DNA of 64,000 bases from Flavobacterium sp. LC2016-12 (GTDB lineage: Bacteria; Bacteroidota; Bacteroidia; Flavobacteriales; Flavobacteriaceae): the NCBI RefSeq assembly GCF_015351595.1, contig NZ_JADKPT010000010.1:1-64000 (forward strand), read 5' to 3'. This document shows positions 9,347-17,997 of the stretch, piece by piece. The notes beneath the pieces were generated by a model that made no database searches, was not told where the DNA came from, and saw nothing but the letters and a program-made list of their open reading frames with translations. Position 1 is the first letter of the stretch; each line of letters starts with the position of its first letter. Made by a program: the position numbers and the translations under genes.

Positions 9347-11429
9347 TTGCTAATTCCTGAGCTCTGTATTTTTCAATTGTATCAAAAAATGCAATTCCTT
9401 CCTGAATGTATTGTTTTGCAAAAGCTTCTGAAGGATCATTTTGATTGATTTGATACACTAATTCTTTGAATGATGTTGCCAATTCGATTTTACCTGTTAC
9501 GATGAAAACGTTATCAAACAAATCAACAATTCCTGCATGATTGTTTGTTTTCTCATTTTCTGAAAGCAATAAAGCTTTAGCTCCATTTACAAATCCTGCG
9601 TAAGCGTGATAAATAGCATCTGACCATTTTCCTTCGTCGAAAGATTCTTGTGCGAAAGTCAATTTATCTTTTGCTTCTAATAATAAAGTCGCCACTAAAT
9701 CGATCACAACACCAGCACATTCTCCAACTCCAACTGCTTTTACATAGTTGTCAGCGTTACCCCAGTCCACAAAATCAGCTTCTGTTAAATTGGTTACATC
9801 TGCGAAAGGTTTCAAAATTTCATAGAAATATTTTTCTCCTTTTTGATCGTAATAGTTTAGGAATTTTTCTCCATTTGCATTTTTGTCAAAATCATTTAAG
9901 ATCGTACGCAATGCATCCGGACCTCTTCTACTTGGAATTTTGATTACTTTATCAGCAAAACGTCCTTCTCCGTTTCCTAATCTTCCTCCACCTAATAATA
10001 CCTGCAAAGCCGGAGCTACTAATTTTCCAGAATTAATAGACATTCCCTGAAAACCAATTGCCGACATATTGTGTTGGCCACAAGCATTCATACAACCAGA
10101 AATTTTAATTTCGATTTCACGGTTATTTAAATACTGCGGATATTCAGCATTTATTACTCTTTCTAATTCTTCTGCAATACCGGTACTACTTGCAATCCCC
10201 AAGTTGCAAGTATCAGTACCAGGACATGCCGTAATATCTACAGTAGAATTATAACCCAAATGAACAAAGTCTAATTTGGCTAATTCCTGATAAAAGAAAG
10301 GAAGATTCTCTTCTTTTACGTGACGTATTACAATATTTTGACGCAATGAAAAACGTAATTCATTTGCAGCGTAATTTTTAATTAAAGCGGCTAATAATCT
10401 GGCTTTATCAGTATAAAAATCTCCCAATAAAACTTTGATTCCAATCGCGTAATAACCGGCTTGTTTTTGAGCAATTACATTTGATTTTTTCCACGCTTCA
10501 TAAGCTTTGGTATCTTCAATTGTAACTTGCGGAACCTCTAATAAAGGCTCTGCAATTGGTCCGTCAAAAGCGGTTGTATCAATTTCGTATGTTTCAAAAG
10601 CGATTGCTTTTTTCTCTTTTTCAACCAAATCAAGAAAAACATCTCTTCCCATTTCTTTGATTAAGAATTTCATACGCGCTTTCATTCTTTTTGCACGTTC
10701 TCCGTATCTGTCAAAAATACGGATGATTCCTTCTGCTGTCGGGATGATTTCGTTTGCCGGTACAAATTCTGAAAGTAATTCAGCATGTGCTGGCTGAGAT
10801 CCTAAACCTCCACCAAACATGATTTTGAATCCACGTTGTCCGTCAACGATTTTTGGAATAAATCCTAAATCGTGTAAATAACTCAAAGCGGTATCTTCAT
10901 CAGATGATGAGAACGAAATTTTGAATTTACGTCCCATTTCCTGACAAATCGGGTTTCTTAATAAATATTGAAACAAAGCGTGTGCGTAAGGCGAAACATC
11001 AAATGGTTCGTTTACGTCTACACCAGCTAATTCACTTCCTGTAATATTACGGACAGTGTTTCCACAAGCTTCACGCAAGGTCACATCATCTTTAGCCAAA
11101 TTTGCCCAAAGTTCCGGAGTTCTGTCTAAACTCACATAGTGAATCTGAATATCCTGACGCGTTGTAATGTGCAAACGTCCTGTAGAATATTCATCAGAAA
11201 CTTTAGTAATACGTACCAATTGTTCGCTGGTTACTTTACCGTAAGGTAATTTAATACGAATCATTTGAACGCCTTCCTGGCGTTGTCCGTAAATTCCACG
11301 TGCTAAACGAAGACTACGAAAACGCTCATCATCAATTTTTCCTCCACGGAATAAATGAATCTTTTTTTCTAAATCGATAATCTCTTTCTGAACTATCGGA
11401 TTTTCTATTTCTGTTCTAAAACTTTCCAT
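9339..11429 (-). CDS. Siroheme sulfite reductase (ferredoxin type) with C-terminal HEPN-like domain
   Basis: Six-electron reduction of sulfite to sulfide. The 696 residues contain the duplicated nitrite/sulfite reductase ferredoxin-like and catalytic halves (about 45-545). Cluster ligands are Cys402 and Cys408 (ACPGTDTCN) and Cys446 and Cys450 (SGCMNACGQH), which hold the coupled [4Fe-4S]-siroheme centre. Residues about 570-692 form an extra helical domain resembling HEPN (AGVVIDLVATLLLEAKDKL, then DAIYHAYAGFVNGAKALL), unusual on a sulfite reductase. Nitrite reductase activity is conceivable, but the cysD/cysN/cysH neighbours favour sulfite. It lies 82 nt downstream of cysN, with a low-complexity TTGTTGGTTGTCAG spacer between them. 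Confidence 0.93.
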   Translation of the reverse strand: MESFRTEIENPIVQKEIIDLEKKIHLFRGGKIDDERFRSLRLARGIYGQRQEGVQMIRIKLPYGKVTSEQLVRITKVSDEYSTGRLHITTRQDIQIHYVSLDRTPELWANLAKDDVTLREACGNTVRNITGSELAGVDVNEPFDVSPYAHALFQYLLRNPICQEMGRKFKISFSSSDEDTALSYLHDLGFIPKIVDGQRGFKIMFGGGLGSQPAHAELLSEFVPANEIIPTAEGIIRIFDRYGERAKRMKARMKFLIKEMGRDVFLDLVEKEKKAIAFETYEIDTTAFDGPIAEPLLEVPQVTIEDTKAYEAWKKSNVIAQKQAGYYAIGIKVLLGDFYTDKARLLAALIKNYAANELRFSLRQNIVIRHVKEENLPFFYQELAKLDFVHLGYNSTVDITACPGTDTCNLGIASSTGIAEELERVINAEYPQYLNNREIEIKISGCMNACGQHNMSAIGFQGMSINSGKLVAPALQVLLGGGRLGNGEGRFADKVIKIPSRRGPDALRTILNDFDKNANGEKFLNYYDQKGEKYFYEILKPFADVTNLTEADFVDWGNADNYVKAVGVGECAGVVIDLVATLLLEAKDKLTFAQESFDEGKWSDAIYHAYAGFVNGAKALLLSENEKTNNHAGIVDLFDNVFIVTGKIELATSFKELVYQINQNDPSEAFAKQYIQEGIAFFDTIEKYRAQELANA

Positions 11430-11511
11430 TTCTCTTTAGTTGTTGGTTGTCAGTTGTTGGTTGTTGGTTTGCTGGCAGAATAACTATCAACTAAAAACCA
11501 TCAACTATCAA

Positions 11512-12756
11512 CTAGCGAATGAATCCTACTCCTGCTGTTGTGTTTGTTGCCGTATCAATTAAGATGAAGGCTCCGTTTGATTTATTATCGTTATAGGCAT
11601 CAAAATATAAAGGCTTGCTTAATTTGATGGTTACTTCTCCAATTTCGTTGATCGCCAATTGCGATGCTTCTTTGGTTCCTGAATAGTCAGTTGAGATTGT
11701 ATTTTTAATACTTTCTACTTTTGCTAAAACTGAATTTGTGTTGTGTTGTACGATATATTTTGTACCTGCAACCAATTTTTTGCTGTCCATCCAACAAACC
11801 GTTGTATTGATTTCTTTTTCAATTTTTGGAAGCTCTGATGACTTTACAATCATATCGCCTCTTGTCACATTGATATCATTTTCTAATTCGATTGTGATAG
11901 ATGAACCTGCAACGGCTTCATCAAATGTTTTATCGAAAAAATGTATTTTAGTAACTTTTGATTCGGTTAAAGAAGGAAGAACTGTGACAGCATCTCCAAC
12001 TTTAATAGAGTTTCCGTATAATTTTCCAGCGTAACCTCTAAAATCGTGATATTCTTCTGTTTTTGGACGAATAACCGTTTGAACCGGAAAACGCGCTTTT
12101 CCTGCTTCAAAAACATCTGAAGAATGCAATCCTTCTAAATGTTCTAAAACCGTTTGACCTGTATACCAAGGCATATCTTTAGATTGATCCACTACGTTTC
12201 CACCGTTGATTGCGCTTAACGGAATGTAACTTACATTTTGTTCTTTGAAAGTACTTTTTGCATTTAATGCCTGAAAATCGGCTTTGATTTTATTGTAAAC
12301 TTCTTCAGAATAATCAACTAAATCCATTTTATTAATCGCAACAATTACTTCTTTTACTCTCAATAAATTATTGATAAAAAAGTGACGGTACGTTTGCTCA
12401 ATTACGCCTTTTCTGGCATCAATTAAAATGATAGAAACCTGAGAAGTAGAAGCTCCTGTAACCATGTTTCTGGTATATTCTACGTGACCCGGAGTATCGG
12501 CAATAATGTAACTTTTCTTTGCAGTCGAAAAATAAATGTGTGCAACGTCAATTGTAATCCCTTGTTCTCTCTCTGCTACTAATCCGTCAGTTGCCAAAGA
12601 AAAATCAAGATAATCGTACCCTTTTTGTTTACTGCTTTTTTCGATTGCTTCGATTTTATCTGTAGTCAAGGATTTTGTATCGTATAATAATCTTCCAATC
12701 AAAGTACTTTTTCCGTCATCTACACTTCCTGCTGTTGCTATTTTTAAAACTTCCAT
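11512..12756 (-). CDS. cysN: Sulfate adenylyltransferase subunit 1 (GTPase)
   Basis: GTP-hydrolysing subunit of ATP sulfurylase, which drives sulfate activation to APS with CysD. The EF-Tu-like G domain is at residues 1-220 with GSVDDGKSTLIGRL (P-loop, about 10-23), DTPGHVEYTRNM and NKMD, followed by two beta-barrel domains. At 414 residues it ends after the barrels: there is no fused APS kinase (CysC), matching a downstream reductase that acts on APS directly. It lies about 155 nt after cysD. Confidence 0.97.
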   Translation of the reverse strand: MEVLKIATAGSVDDGKSTLIGRLLYDTKSLTTDKIEAIEKSSKQKGYDYLDFSLATDGLVAEREQGITIDVAHIYFSTAKKSYIIADTPGHVEYTRNMVTGASTSQVSIILIDARKGVIEQTYRHFFINNLLRVKEVIVAINKMDLVDYSEEVYNKIKADFQALNAKSTFKEQNVSYIPLSAINGGNVVDQSKDMPWYTGQTVLEHLEGLHSSDVFEAGKARFPVQTVIRPKTEEYHDFRGYAGKLYGNSIKVGDAVTVLPSLTESKVTKIHFFDKTFDEAVAGSSITIELENDINVTRGDMIVKSSELPKIEKEINTTVCWMDSKKLVAGTKYIVQHNTNSVLAKVESIKNTISTDYSGTKEASQLAINEIGEVTIKLSKPLYFDAYNDNKSNGAFILIDTATNTTAGVGFIR

Positions 12757-12911
12757 TCTTGTAATTTTGTTTCAGGTTTAAATTTGTTTCAAGTTTCAGG
12801 TTGTTTCCCTTTGAACTAAAATTTAAAACTGTATGTTTTTGTTTTTCTGATTTTGACTTTAATTACGTTCCGAATTGCATTAATAATTTACAATTCACAA
12901 TTAATAATTAA

Positions 12912-13811
12912 TTAAAAGTACCCTTGTTGTTTTCTTTTCTCCATTGCAGCTTCAGAACGTTTGTCATCAATTCTGGCTCCTCTTTCAGAAATAGTTGAAG
13001 TTCTGATTTCTCCAACAACTTCCTGAATGGTTGCGGCGTAAGATTCAACAGCGGCTGTACAACTCATATCTCCAACGGTTCTGAAGCGAACAATTCGTTC
13101 TTCGATTTGTTCGTCTTCTTCCTGGTACACAAAAGGAGAATGCGACCAGATTAAACCGTCTCTCAAAAAAACTTTTCTTTTATGTGAAAAATAGATTGAT
13201 GGAATCTCGATGTGTTCTTTTTCGATATAACTCCAAACATCTAATTCTGTCCAGTTTGAAATTGGGAAAACACGAACGTTTTGACCATTTTCTATTTTTC
13301 CATTCAAAATATCAAACAATTCCGGGCGTTGATTTTTTTCATCCCATTGACCAAAATCGTCACGAACTGAAAAAATACGTTCTTTAGCTCTTGCTTTTTC
13401 TTCATCACGACGCGCACCACCAATACAAGCATCAAACTTAAATTCTTCAATTGCATCTAAAAGTGTGATCGTCTGCAAGCTGTTTCTACTAGAATATTTT
13501 CCAGTTTCTTCAACCACTTTTCCTTCATCAATAGCATCCTGAACATTACGAACAATCAACTCCAAACCTAATTCTTCTACTAATTTGTCTCTGAAAGCAA
13601 TTGTTTCAGGAAAATTATGTCCCGTATCAACATGCAAAAGAGGAAACGGAATCTTTGCAGGGAAAAAGGCTTTTTGCGCCAAACGCACTAATGTTATAGA
13701 ATCTTTTCCTCCAGAGAAAAGTAAAACCGGTTTGTCAAACTGTGAAATTACTTCTCTGAAAATGTATATTGCTTCACTCTCTAAAGCGTTTGTTTTTAAT
13801 ACTGAACTCAT
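12912..13811 (-). CDS. cysD: Sulfate adenylyltransferase subunit 2
   Basis: Catalytic subunit that forms APS from sulfate and ATP. It is an N-type ATP pyrophosphatase fold with the PP-loop LLFSGGKDSITLVRLA near residues 30-45, LHVDTGHNFPETIAFRD near 62-78, GGARRDEEKARAKERIFS and the C-terminal ARIDDKRSEAAMEKRK. The ATG at 13811 gives the family-typical MSSVLKTNALESEAIYIF start (299 aa). An in-frame ATG at 13850 would add 13 residues encoded by a low-complexity intergenic spacer and is unlikely. Confidence 0.96.
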   Translation of the reverse strand: MSSVLKTNALESEAIYIFREVISQFDKPVLLFSGGKDSITLVRLAQKAFFPAKIPFPLLHVDTGHNFPETIAFRDKLVEELGLELIVRNVQDAIDEGKVVEETGKYSSRNSLQTITLLDAIEEFKFDACIGGARRDEEKARAKERIFSVRDDFGQWDEKNQRPELFDILNGKIENGQNVRVFPISNWTELDVWSYIEKEHIEIPSIYFSHKRKVFLRDGLIWSHSPFVYQEEDEQIEERIVRFRTVGDMSCTAAVESYAATIQEVVGEIRTSTISERGARIDDKRSEAAMEKRKQQGYF

Positions 13812-13917
13812 TTTGTTTTTTTGTTTCAAGTTGCAAGTTTCAGGTTGCAAGTTTTGTGGTGTACCCTGAAAATTTCAACTATTGTTTTATTCTAATTTCT
13901 TTATTCTTTTTCGCATC

Positions 13918-13970
13918 TCCATCGGGTTGAAACCCGACGTTACAATATGAAACGTTCCTCCGGAACTTAA
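13918..13970. repeat. REP-like unit
   Basis: CATCGGGTTGAAACCCGACG, then TTACAATATGAAACG, then TTCCTCCGGAACTT. The first part is the same self-complementary unit as at 8453-8472, and the second is the CCTCCGGAA hairpin also seen near 4340. It lies in the cysD-cysH gap. Confidence 0.75.
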
Positions 13971-14022
13971 TCAAAAATCTTAATTCTTTGCTCTTTGTTC
14001 TATTTTCTTTATTCTATTCTCT

Positions 14023-14733
14023 TTACTCTTTCTTAGCGCTATGCAATCCACATTCTTTATGACTTGATTCCCACCACCATCTTCCGGCTCTGATATCTTC
14101 TCCCGGAAAAATGGCTCTTGTACATGGTGCGCATCCTATACTTACGAAACCTTGTTTGTGTAAGGTATTTTGAGGAACATTGTTTTCTGACAAATACGTT
14201 TCAACTTCCTCTAAAGACCATTTTAATAATGGATTGAATTTAATGATTTCGAAACCTCCGTCGTATTCAAATAGATTTAAATCTTGTCTGTTTTCCGATT
14301 GCTCCGCTCTTAAACCAGTGATCCAAACAGAATTTCCTGCTAAAGCTTTTCTTAAAGGAACGACTTTTCGGATGAAACAACATTCTTTTCTATTCTCAAC
14401 CGAATCATAAAAACTATTCGGGCCTTTTTGTTTTAATAAATTTTCCACTGCTGTTGCTTCCGGAAAATAAACCTCAATTGGTCTTTTATACTTTTTTAAT
14501 GTTTTATGAAAAACATCGTAAGTTTCCTGAAACAATCTTCCGGTATCCAGAGTAAAAACGGTAATATCAGTATTACTTTTTGCAATGAAATCTGTAATTA
14601 CCTGATCCTCCTGACCAAAAGAAGTCGAAAAAATTACTTTCCCCGGAAATTCTTTAGCTAAAAAAACTAAAGTTTCGTCAAGTGAAAAATCCTTTGTTAT
14701 ATCTAATAATGATTCTATAATTGGTGCACTCAT
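14023..14733 (-). CDS. cysH: Adenylyl-sulfate (APS) reductase, CysH family
   Basis: Reduces activated sulfate to sulfite. The 236 residues have the PP-loop region STSFGQEDQVI near 37-47, TLDTGRLFQETY near 80-91, RKECCFIRKVVPL and GLRAEQSENRQ, then GCAPCTRAI and a C-terminal KECGLH. The CC pair plus CxxC pair are the [4Fe-4S] ligands found in APS-type reductases and absent from E. coli-type PAPS reductases, and the final ECGLH carries the catalytic cysteine. The substrate is therefore probably APS, in line with no APS kinase in the locus. It lies 26 nt downstream of the permease gene. Confidence 0.94.
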   Translation of the reverse strand: MSAPIIESLLDITKDFSLDETLVFLAKEFPGKVIFSTSFGQEDQVITDFIAKSNTDITVFTLDTGRLFQETYDVFHKTLKKYKRPIEVYFPEATAVENLLKQKGPNSFYDSVENRKECCFIRKVVPLRKALAGNSVWITGLRAEQSENRQDLNLFEYDGGFEIIKFNPLLKWSLEEVETYLSENNVPQNTLHKQGFVSIGCAPCTRAIFPGEDIRAGRWWWESSHKECGLHSAKKE

Positions 14734-14759
14734 AATCTTTTTCCTTTCTAAAAAACTGC

Positions 14760-15662
14760 TTACAATAATTTAGATAATGTTTTTAAACTCAATAGTATTA
14801 TTAAAATTCCAACTGCAATCATCATTGGTTTTCTTTTGATTTTATTTACCAGATAAGCTCCTAATGGCGCTGCAATTACACCTCCTAAAATCAAACCTAT
14901 AATAACCTGCCATCCGTGGATTCCTCCAAAAAGCATGAACGTAATTCCGCTTGCAAATGAAATTGCAAATTCCGCAGCATTTACTGAACCTATTGTATAT
15001 CTTGGATTTCTTCCTCTTCCTAACAATGTAGAAGTTACAATTGGACCCCAGCCTCCGCCACCTACAGCATCCATAAAACCTCCAAAGGTGGCTAAATATC
15101 CTAATTTTTTAGTTTTCTTTTTAGCAATGCTTTTGGCTAAAGCTTTTCTGATAATGATGATTGCCAAAACAATCATATAAACAGCTATGAACGGTTTTAT
15201 AACATCTCCATTAATCACATCAGACAATAAATAAGCCCCTGTAATAGAACCCAAAACACCTGGAATCAACAAATGTTTTACTAACTTTTTATTGATATTT
15301 CCGAATTTATGATGTGAAATTGCCGACGCTCCAGTTGTAAACATTTCTGCCACGTGAACTCCTGTACTACTAATAACCGGCGGAACTCCATAAGCCAATA
15401 AAAAAGACGTCGAAGTTGCTCCATAACCCATTCCTAATGTCCCATCTACCAATTGAGCAAAAACTCCGATCGCAAAAAATATTAAAAACTCCTGATTAAA
15501 TCCTGCAATTAGTCCATCTACTGAAAACTCAGCGTGGTGATTGTATATCAGTGTAGATAACAAACCTATTAATAAAACAACAGGAATTATAACCCATAAC
15601 TTTTCTTTTACTGATCCTTCAGATCTAACCTCATAACTATTGATTTTCAATTCTTTTTCCAT
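14760..15662 (-). CDS. TauE/SafE-family permease heading the sulfate-assimilation operon
   Basis: Integral inner-membrane protein of the sulfite exporter TauE/SafE family, 300 residues, with about eight hydrophobic segments and glycine-rich repeats characteristic of the family (LVDGTLGMGYGATSTSFLL near 71-89; GGFMDAVGGGGWGPIVTSTLLG near 195-216). The N-terminal 20 residues are polar, before the first helix. As first gene of the cysH-cysD-cysN-sir unit it is a plausible sulfate or sulfur-oxyanion transporter; direction and substrate are inferred from context. The promoter and an operator-like palindrome sit directly upstream (15688-15753). Confidence 0.88.
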   Translation of the reverse strand: MEKELKINSYEVRSEGSVKEKLWVIIPVVLLIGLLSTLIYNHHAEFSVDGLIAGFNQEFLIFFAIGVFAQLVDGTLGMGYGATSTSFLLAYGVPPVISSTGVHVAEMFTTGASAISHHKFGNINKKLVKHLLIPGVLGSITGAYLLSDVINGDVIKPFIAVYMIVLAIIIIRKALAKSIAKKKTKKLGYLATFGGFMDAVGGGGWGPIVTSTLLGRGRNPRYTIGSVNAAEFAISFASGITFMLFGGIHGWQVIIGLILGGVIAAPLGAYLVNKIKRKPMMIAVGILIILLSLKTLSKLL

Positions 15663-15687
15663 ACTCCCAGGTTGGCTTTTACCGCAA

Positions 15688-15716
15688 AATCTATTACCCT
15701 ATCGGCTTAATAGATT
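15688..15716 (-). promoter_or_regulatory. Operator-like perfect inverted repeat at the start of the sulfate operon
   Basis: AATCTATTA (15688-15696) and TAATAGATT (15708-15716) are perfect 9-nt arms around CCCTATCGGCT. The element starts about 7 nt downstream of the -7 box, so it covers the expected transcription start, where a bound protein would block transcription. The core ATTACCCTATC.G..TTA.TA recurs at 28881-28903 upstream of the metY leader. The Rrf2-type regulator at 16842-17252 is the nearest candidate ligand (inference). Confidence 0.7.
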
Positions 15717-15722
15717 ACTATG

Positions 15723-15753
15723 CAAAATTAATACTTATTTCTAAATATCAAAA
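15723..15753 (-). promoter_or_regulatory. Promoter of the tauE-cysH-cysD-cysN-sir unit
   Basis: Minus strand: TTTTG (15749-15753), 18 nt, TAATTTTG (15723-15730), matching the Bacteroidota consensus TTG/TAnnTTTG. The start codon of the permease is about 60 nt downstream. Confidence 0.75.
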
Positions 15754-15972
15754 CTTTATTTAATTTTTTTACATCACTAACTCACTTTATGTTAAGCAAG
15801 AAGCTTTTTTGTCTACTTTCTAAAACAACTTATTAACTAAGAAACTGTATCACACTGTATTACAACCAAATAAACTATTGATAATATGCGTTTACAAATA
15901 TAACATTTTAAAGCCTACCATTTCTATAGGATAATTGTAAAATTGTTATTATTTTTACGGCAAATTTTTAAT

Positions 15973-16755
15973 ATGGATTTTCAAATCGGTCTTGTAATTG
16001 CGGGTTTACTCGTTGGTTTCGTAGTGGGGTTGACAGGTGTTGGCGGCGGTTCTTTAATGACTCCTATTTTATTGTGGTTTGGAATTCCTCCAACAACAGC
16101 CGTAGGTACCGATTTATTATATGCGGCATTTACCAAAATGGGAGGCGTATTTGTGCATCATAAAAAAAGCAATATCAATTGGCAGATAACGGGCTGGCTT
16201 ACTTTAGGCAGTGTTCCTGCCGCCTTACTTACTTTATGGATTTTACATAGCATTAAAACCGATATTTCTACTATAAATGCTGTAATCAAATACAGTTTAG
16301 GCTGGGCACTTCTTTTTACATCAATAGCGATTTTATTCAAAAAGAAATTGTTAGTTTTTTCTCAAAAACATGCCGGAGACAAATTTCATAGCGAAAGTCA
16401 TACTCAAAATATGCTGACTATTGGAATTGGTGTATTATTGGGTGCAACCGTAACACTTACTTCTATTGGAGCGGGAGCGTTAGGAACCGTTACTTTATTT
16501 TTCCTTTATCCACTTTTGCCAACGCCTCGTTTGGTTGGAACCGAGATTGCCCATGCCGTTCCTTTAACGCTTGTTGCCGGAATTGGACATGCCTCAATGG
16601 GGAACTTAGATTTAGGATTATTAGGTCAATTATTAATGGGATCACTTCCCGGGATTTTTATGGGAAGTATGTTAAGCGGAAAAGTACCCGATTTATTTCT
16701 GAGAAACGCTATTGCAGTAATGCTTTTTATGGCAGGCTATAAATTAGTTTTCTAA
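15973..16755 (+). CDS. TauE/SafE-family permease, second copy
   Basis: Inner-membrane protein of the TauE/SafE family with about eight hydrophobic segments and the GLTGVGGGSLMTPILLWFG repeat near the N-terminus. Starting at the ATG at 15973 (MDFQIGLVIAG) it has 260 residues; a TTG at 15943 would add ten. It is divergent from the sulfate operon across a 310-nt shared regulatory region. It is only distantly similar to the permease at 14760-15662 (shorter, with no polar N-terminus), so the two may move different sulfur anions or work in opposite directions. A bidirectional terminator follows at 16778-16815. Confidence 0.88.
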   Translation: MDFQIGLVIAGLLVGFVVGLTGVGGGSLMTPILLWFGIPPTTAVGTDLLYAAFTKMGGVFVHHKKSNINWQITGWLTLGSVPAALLTLWILHSIKTDISTINAVIKYSLGWALLFTSIAILFKKKLLVFSQKHAGDKFHSESHTQNMLTIGIGVLLGATVTLTSIGAGALGTVTLFFLYPLLPTPRLVGTEIAHAVPLTLVAGIGHASMGNLDLGLLGQLLMGSLPGIFMGSMLSGKVPDLFLRNAIAVMLFMAGYKLVF

Positions 16756-16777
16756 AAGAAGGAATCCTTAAAATATA

Positions 16778-16815
16778 AAAAAGACCTTTTCATTAATTTG
16801 AAAAGGTCTTTTTTA
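16778..16815. terminator. Bidirectional intrinsic terminator
   Basis: AAAAAAGACCTTTTC and GAAAAGGTCTTTTTT arms around a short AT loop, between the convergent permease (plus) and Rrf2 (minus) genes. A/T tracts on both sides serve both directions. Confidence 0.85.
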
Positions 16816-16841
16816 TTATGATTTGTTGTGAACAGAAACGC

Positions 16842-17252
16842 TTAAAAAGCAATATCTGCCAATGAATTACTTTCAAGAATTTTAAGCGTGTTATCTCTAA
16901 CCTCAGTCATTAAACGTCTGGCTGCACAAGTTGATTCGTCGTCACAATCATCACATTTTTCATAAAAATTATGACTGGCGCAAGGTAACAGTGCAATTGG
17001 TCCTTCAAGAATTCGGTACACTTTGGCCATACTAATATCTTTTGGATCTTTGATCAGATAATATCCACCGCCTTTTCCTTTTTTTGCTCCAAGAAAACCG
17101 GAGTTCCGAAGCAGTAATAAAATACTCTCCAAAAATTTAATCGAAATATGTTCGCTTTTGGCAATTTCAGCAATTTGTACCGGTTCGTTGTTCTCGCGTC
17201 TGGCTAAATAAGTTAAAGCTTTAATTCCGTATTTTGTTTTCTTTGAAAGCAC
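16842..17252 (-). CDS. Rrf2-family transcriptional regulator with a cysteine cluster
   Basis: DNA-binding winged-helix regulator of the Rrf2 family (IscR, CymR, NsrR relatives), 136 residues. The N-terminal helix-turn-helix is about 1-65 (MLSKKTKYGIKALTYLA, then ISIKFLESILLLLRNSGFL and the wing GAKKGKGGGYYL). Cys91, Cys100, Cys103 and Cys109 (LLPC...EKCDDCDDESTC) sit where IscR/NsrR bind an iron-sulfur cluster, so it may sense Fe-S status, redox or sulfur supply. It is next to the sulfate operon, and the palindrome at 15688-15716 is a candidate target. TATTTTTG at 17329-17336 is a good -7 box for its promoter. Confidence 0.9.
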   Translation of the reverse strand: MLSKKTKYGIKALTYLARRENNEPVQIAEIAKSEHISIKFLESILLLLRNSGFLGAKKGKGGGYYLIKDPKDISMAKVYRILEGPIALLPCASHNFYEKCDDCDDESTCAARRLMTEVRDNTLKILESNSLADIAF

Positions 17253-17396
17253 GTGTATAATTTTAGATTGTTGAGTTTAGATTTTAGATTGATTGCTTAC
17301 ATCTAAAAAATCAACATATTTTCTAGTACAAAAATATACTTTTTGGACGAGAATAATAATATAATGAGCAACTAAATTCTACCAAATTGGTATAGT

Positions 17397-17906
17397 TTAA
17401 ATTAATTCGGTTTCAGGAATACCAATTAAGTTAAAATCATGAAAAGATTTTACACTTTCATCCAACCCTTTTTTACTAACAACATAGGTATCAGAAATAG
17501 AATCGTGCCATCCTCTTGAGCCTCCTAAGAAAGTAAAGGCATCAAAAGGAATGTACCGGCATAAACTTCTTTTAAAAATTGTTCCAAAGCTTGGTTTTTC
17601 TCCATTTTCATCTACAACAACAGAACCTGTAATAAATTTACCTACAGATCGTCCAAACAATCCTTCCATGACAGTGTAATAAATTATGGACACCGTAATA
17701 GCTACTAAATTCCATCCCAAGTCGCCCAAACTGTCAACCCAAAGACCAAGTGCAGTCATTCCTAATAAATTGGTCAAAATTCCTAATACAATACCAATTG
17801 CAAATAAAACAACAAAAAAAGAGACAAGATCAATAATGTAATTCAAAAAACGAGTCCCGCTGGACACCAATAATGTATCATCTAAAATGTAAGTAGAATT
17901 ACTCAT
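17397..17906 (-). CDS. RDD-family membrane protein
   Basis: 169-residue protein with an RDD domain: GTRFLNYIIDLVSFFVVLFAIG (residues 17-38) forms the first membrane helix, followed by further hydrophobic segments and GLFGRSVGKFITGSVVVDENGEKPSFGTIFKRSLCRYIPFD, the family's conserved second half. Function unknown; RDD proteins may be transporters. The C-terminal about 40 residues are soluble. It shares a near-identical stretch, AAAAAGTATATTTTTGT, upstream of its start with the Rrf2 gene, apparently the promoter -7 region. Confidence 0.85.
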   Translation of the reverse strand: MSNSTYILDDTLLVSSGTRFLNYIIDLVSFFVVLFAIGIVLGILTNLLGMTALGLWVDSLGDLGWNLVAITVSIIYYTVMEGLFGRSVGKFITGSVVVDENGEKPSFGTIFKRSLCRYIPFDAFTFLGGSRGWHDSISDTYVVSKKGLDESVKSFHDFNLIGIPETELI

Positions 17907-17997
17907 AAGCGATAAAGTTTGATTTAAGGTTAAATATATCTTTTTGATTTCGTTATAAACAAAAATATACTTTTTACTGAAACAATTATAAAAACAA

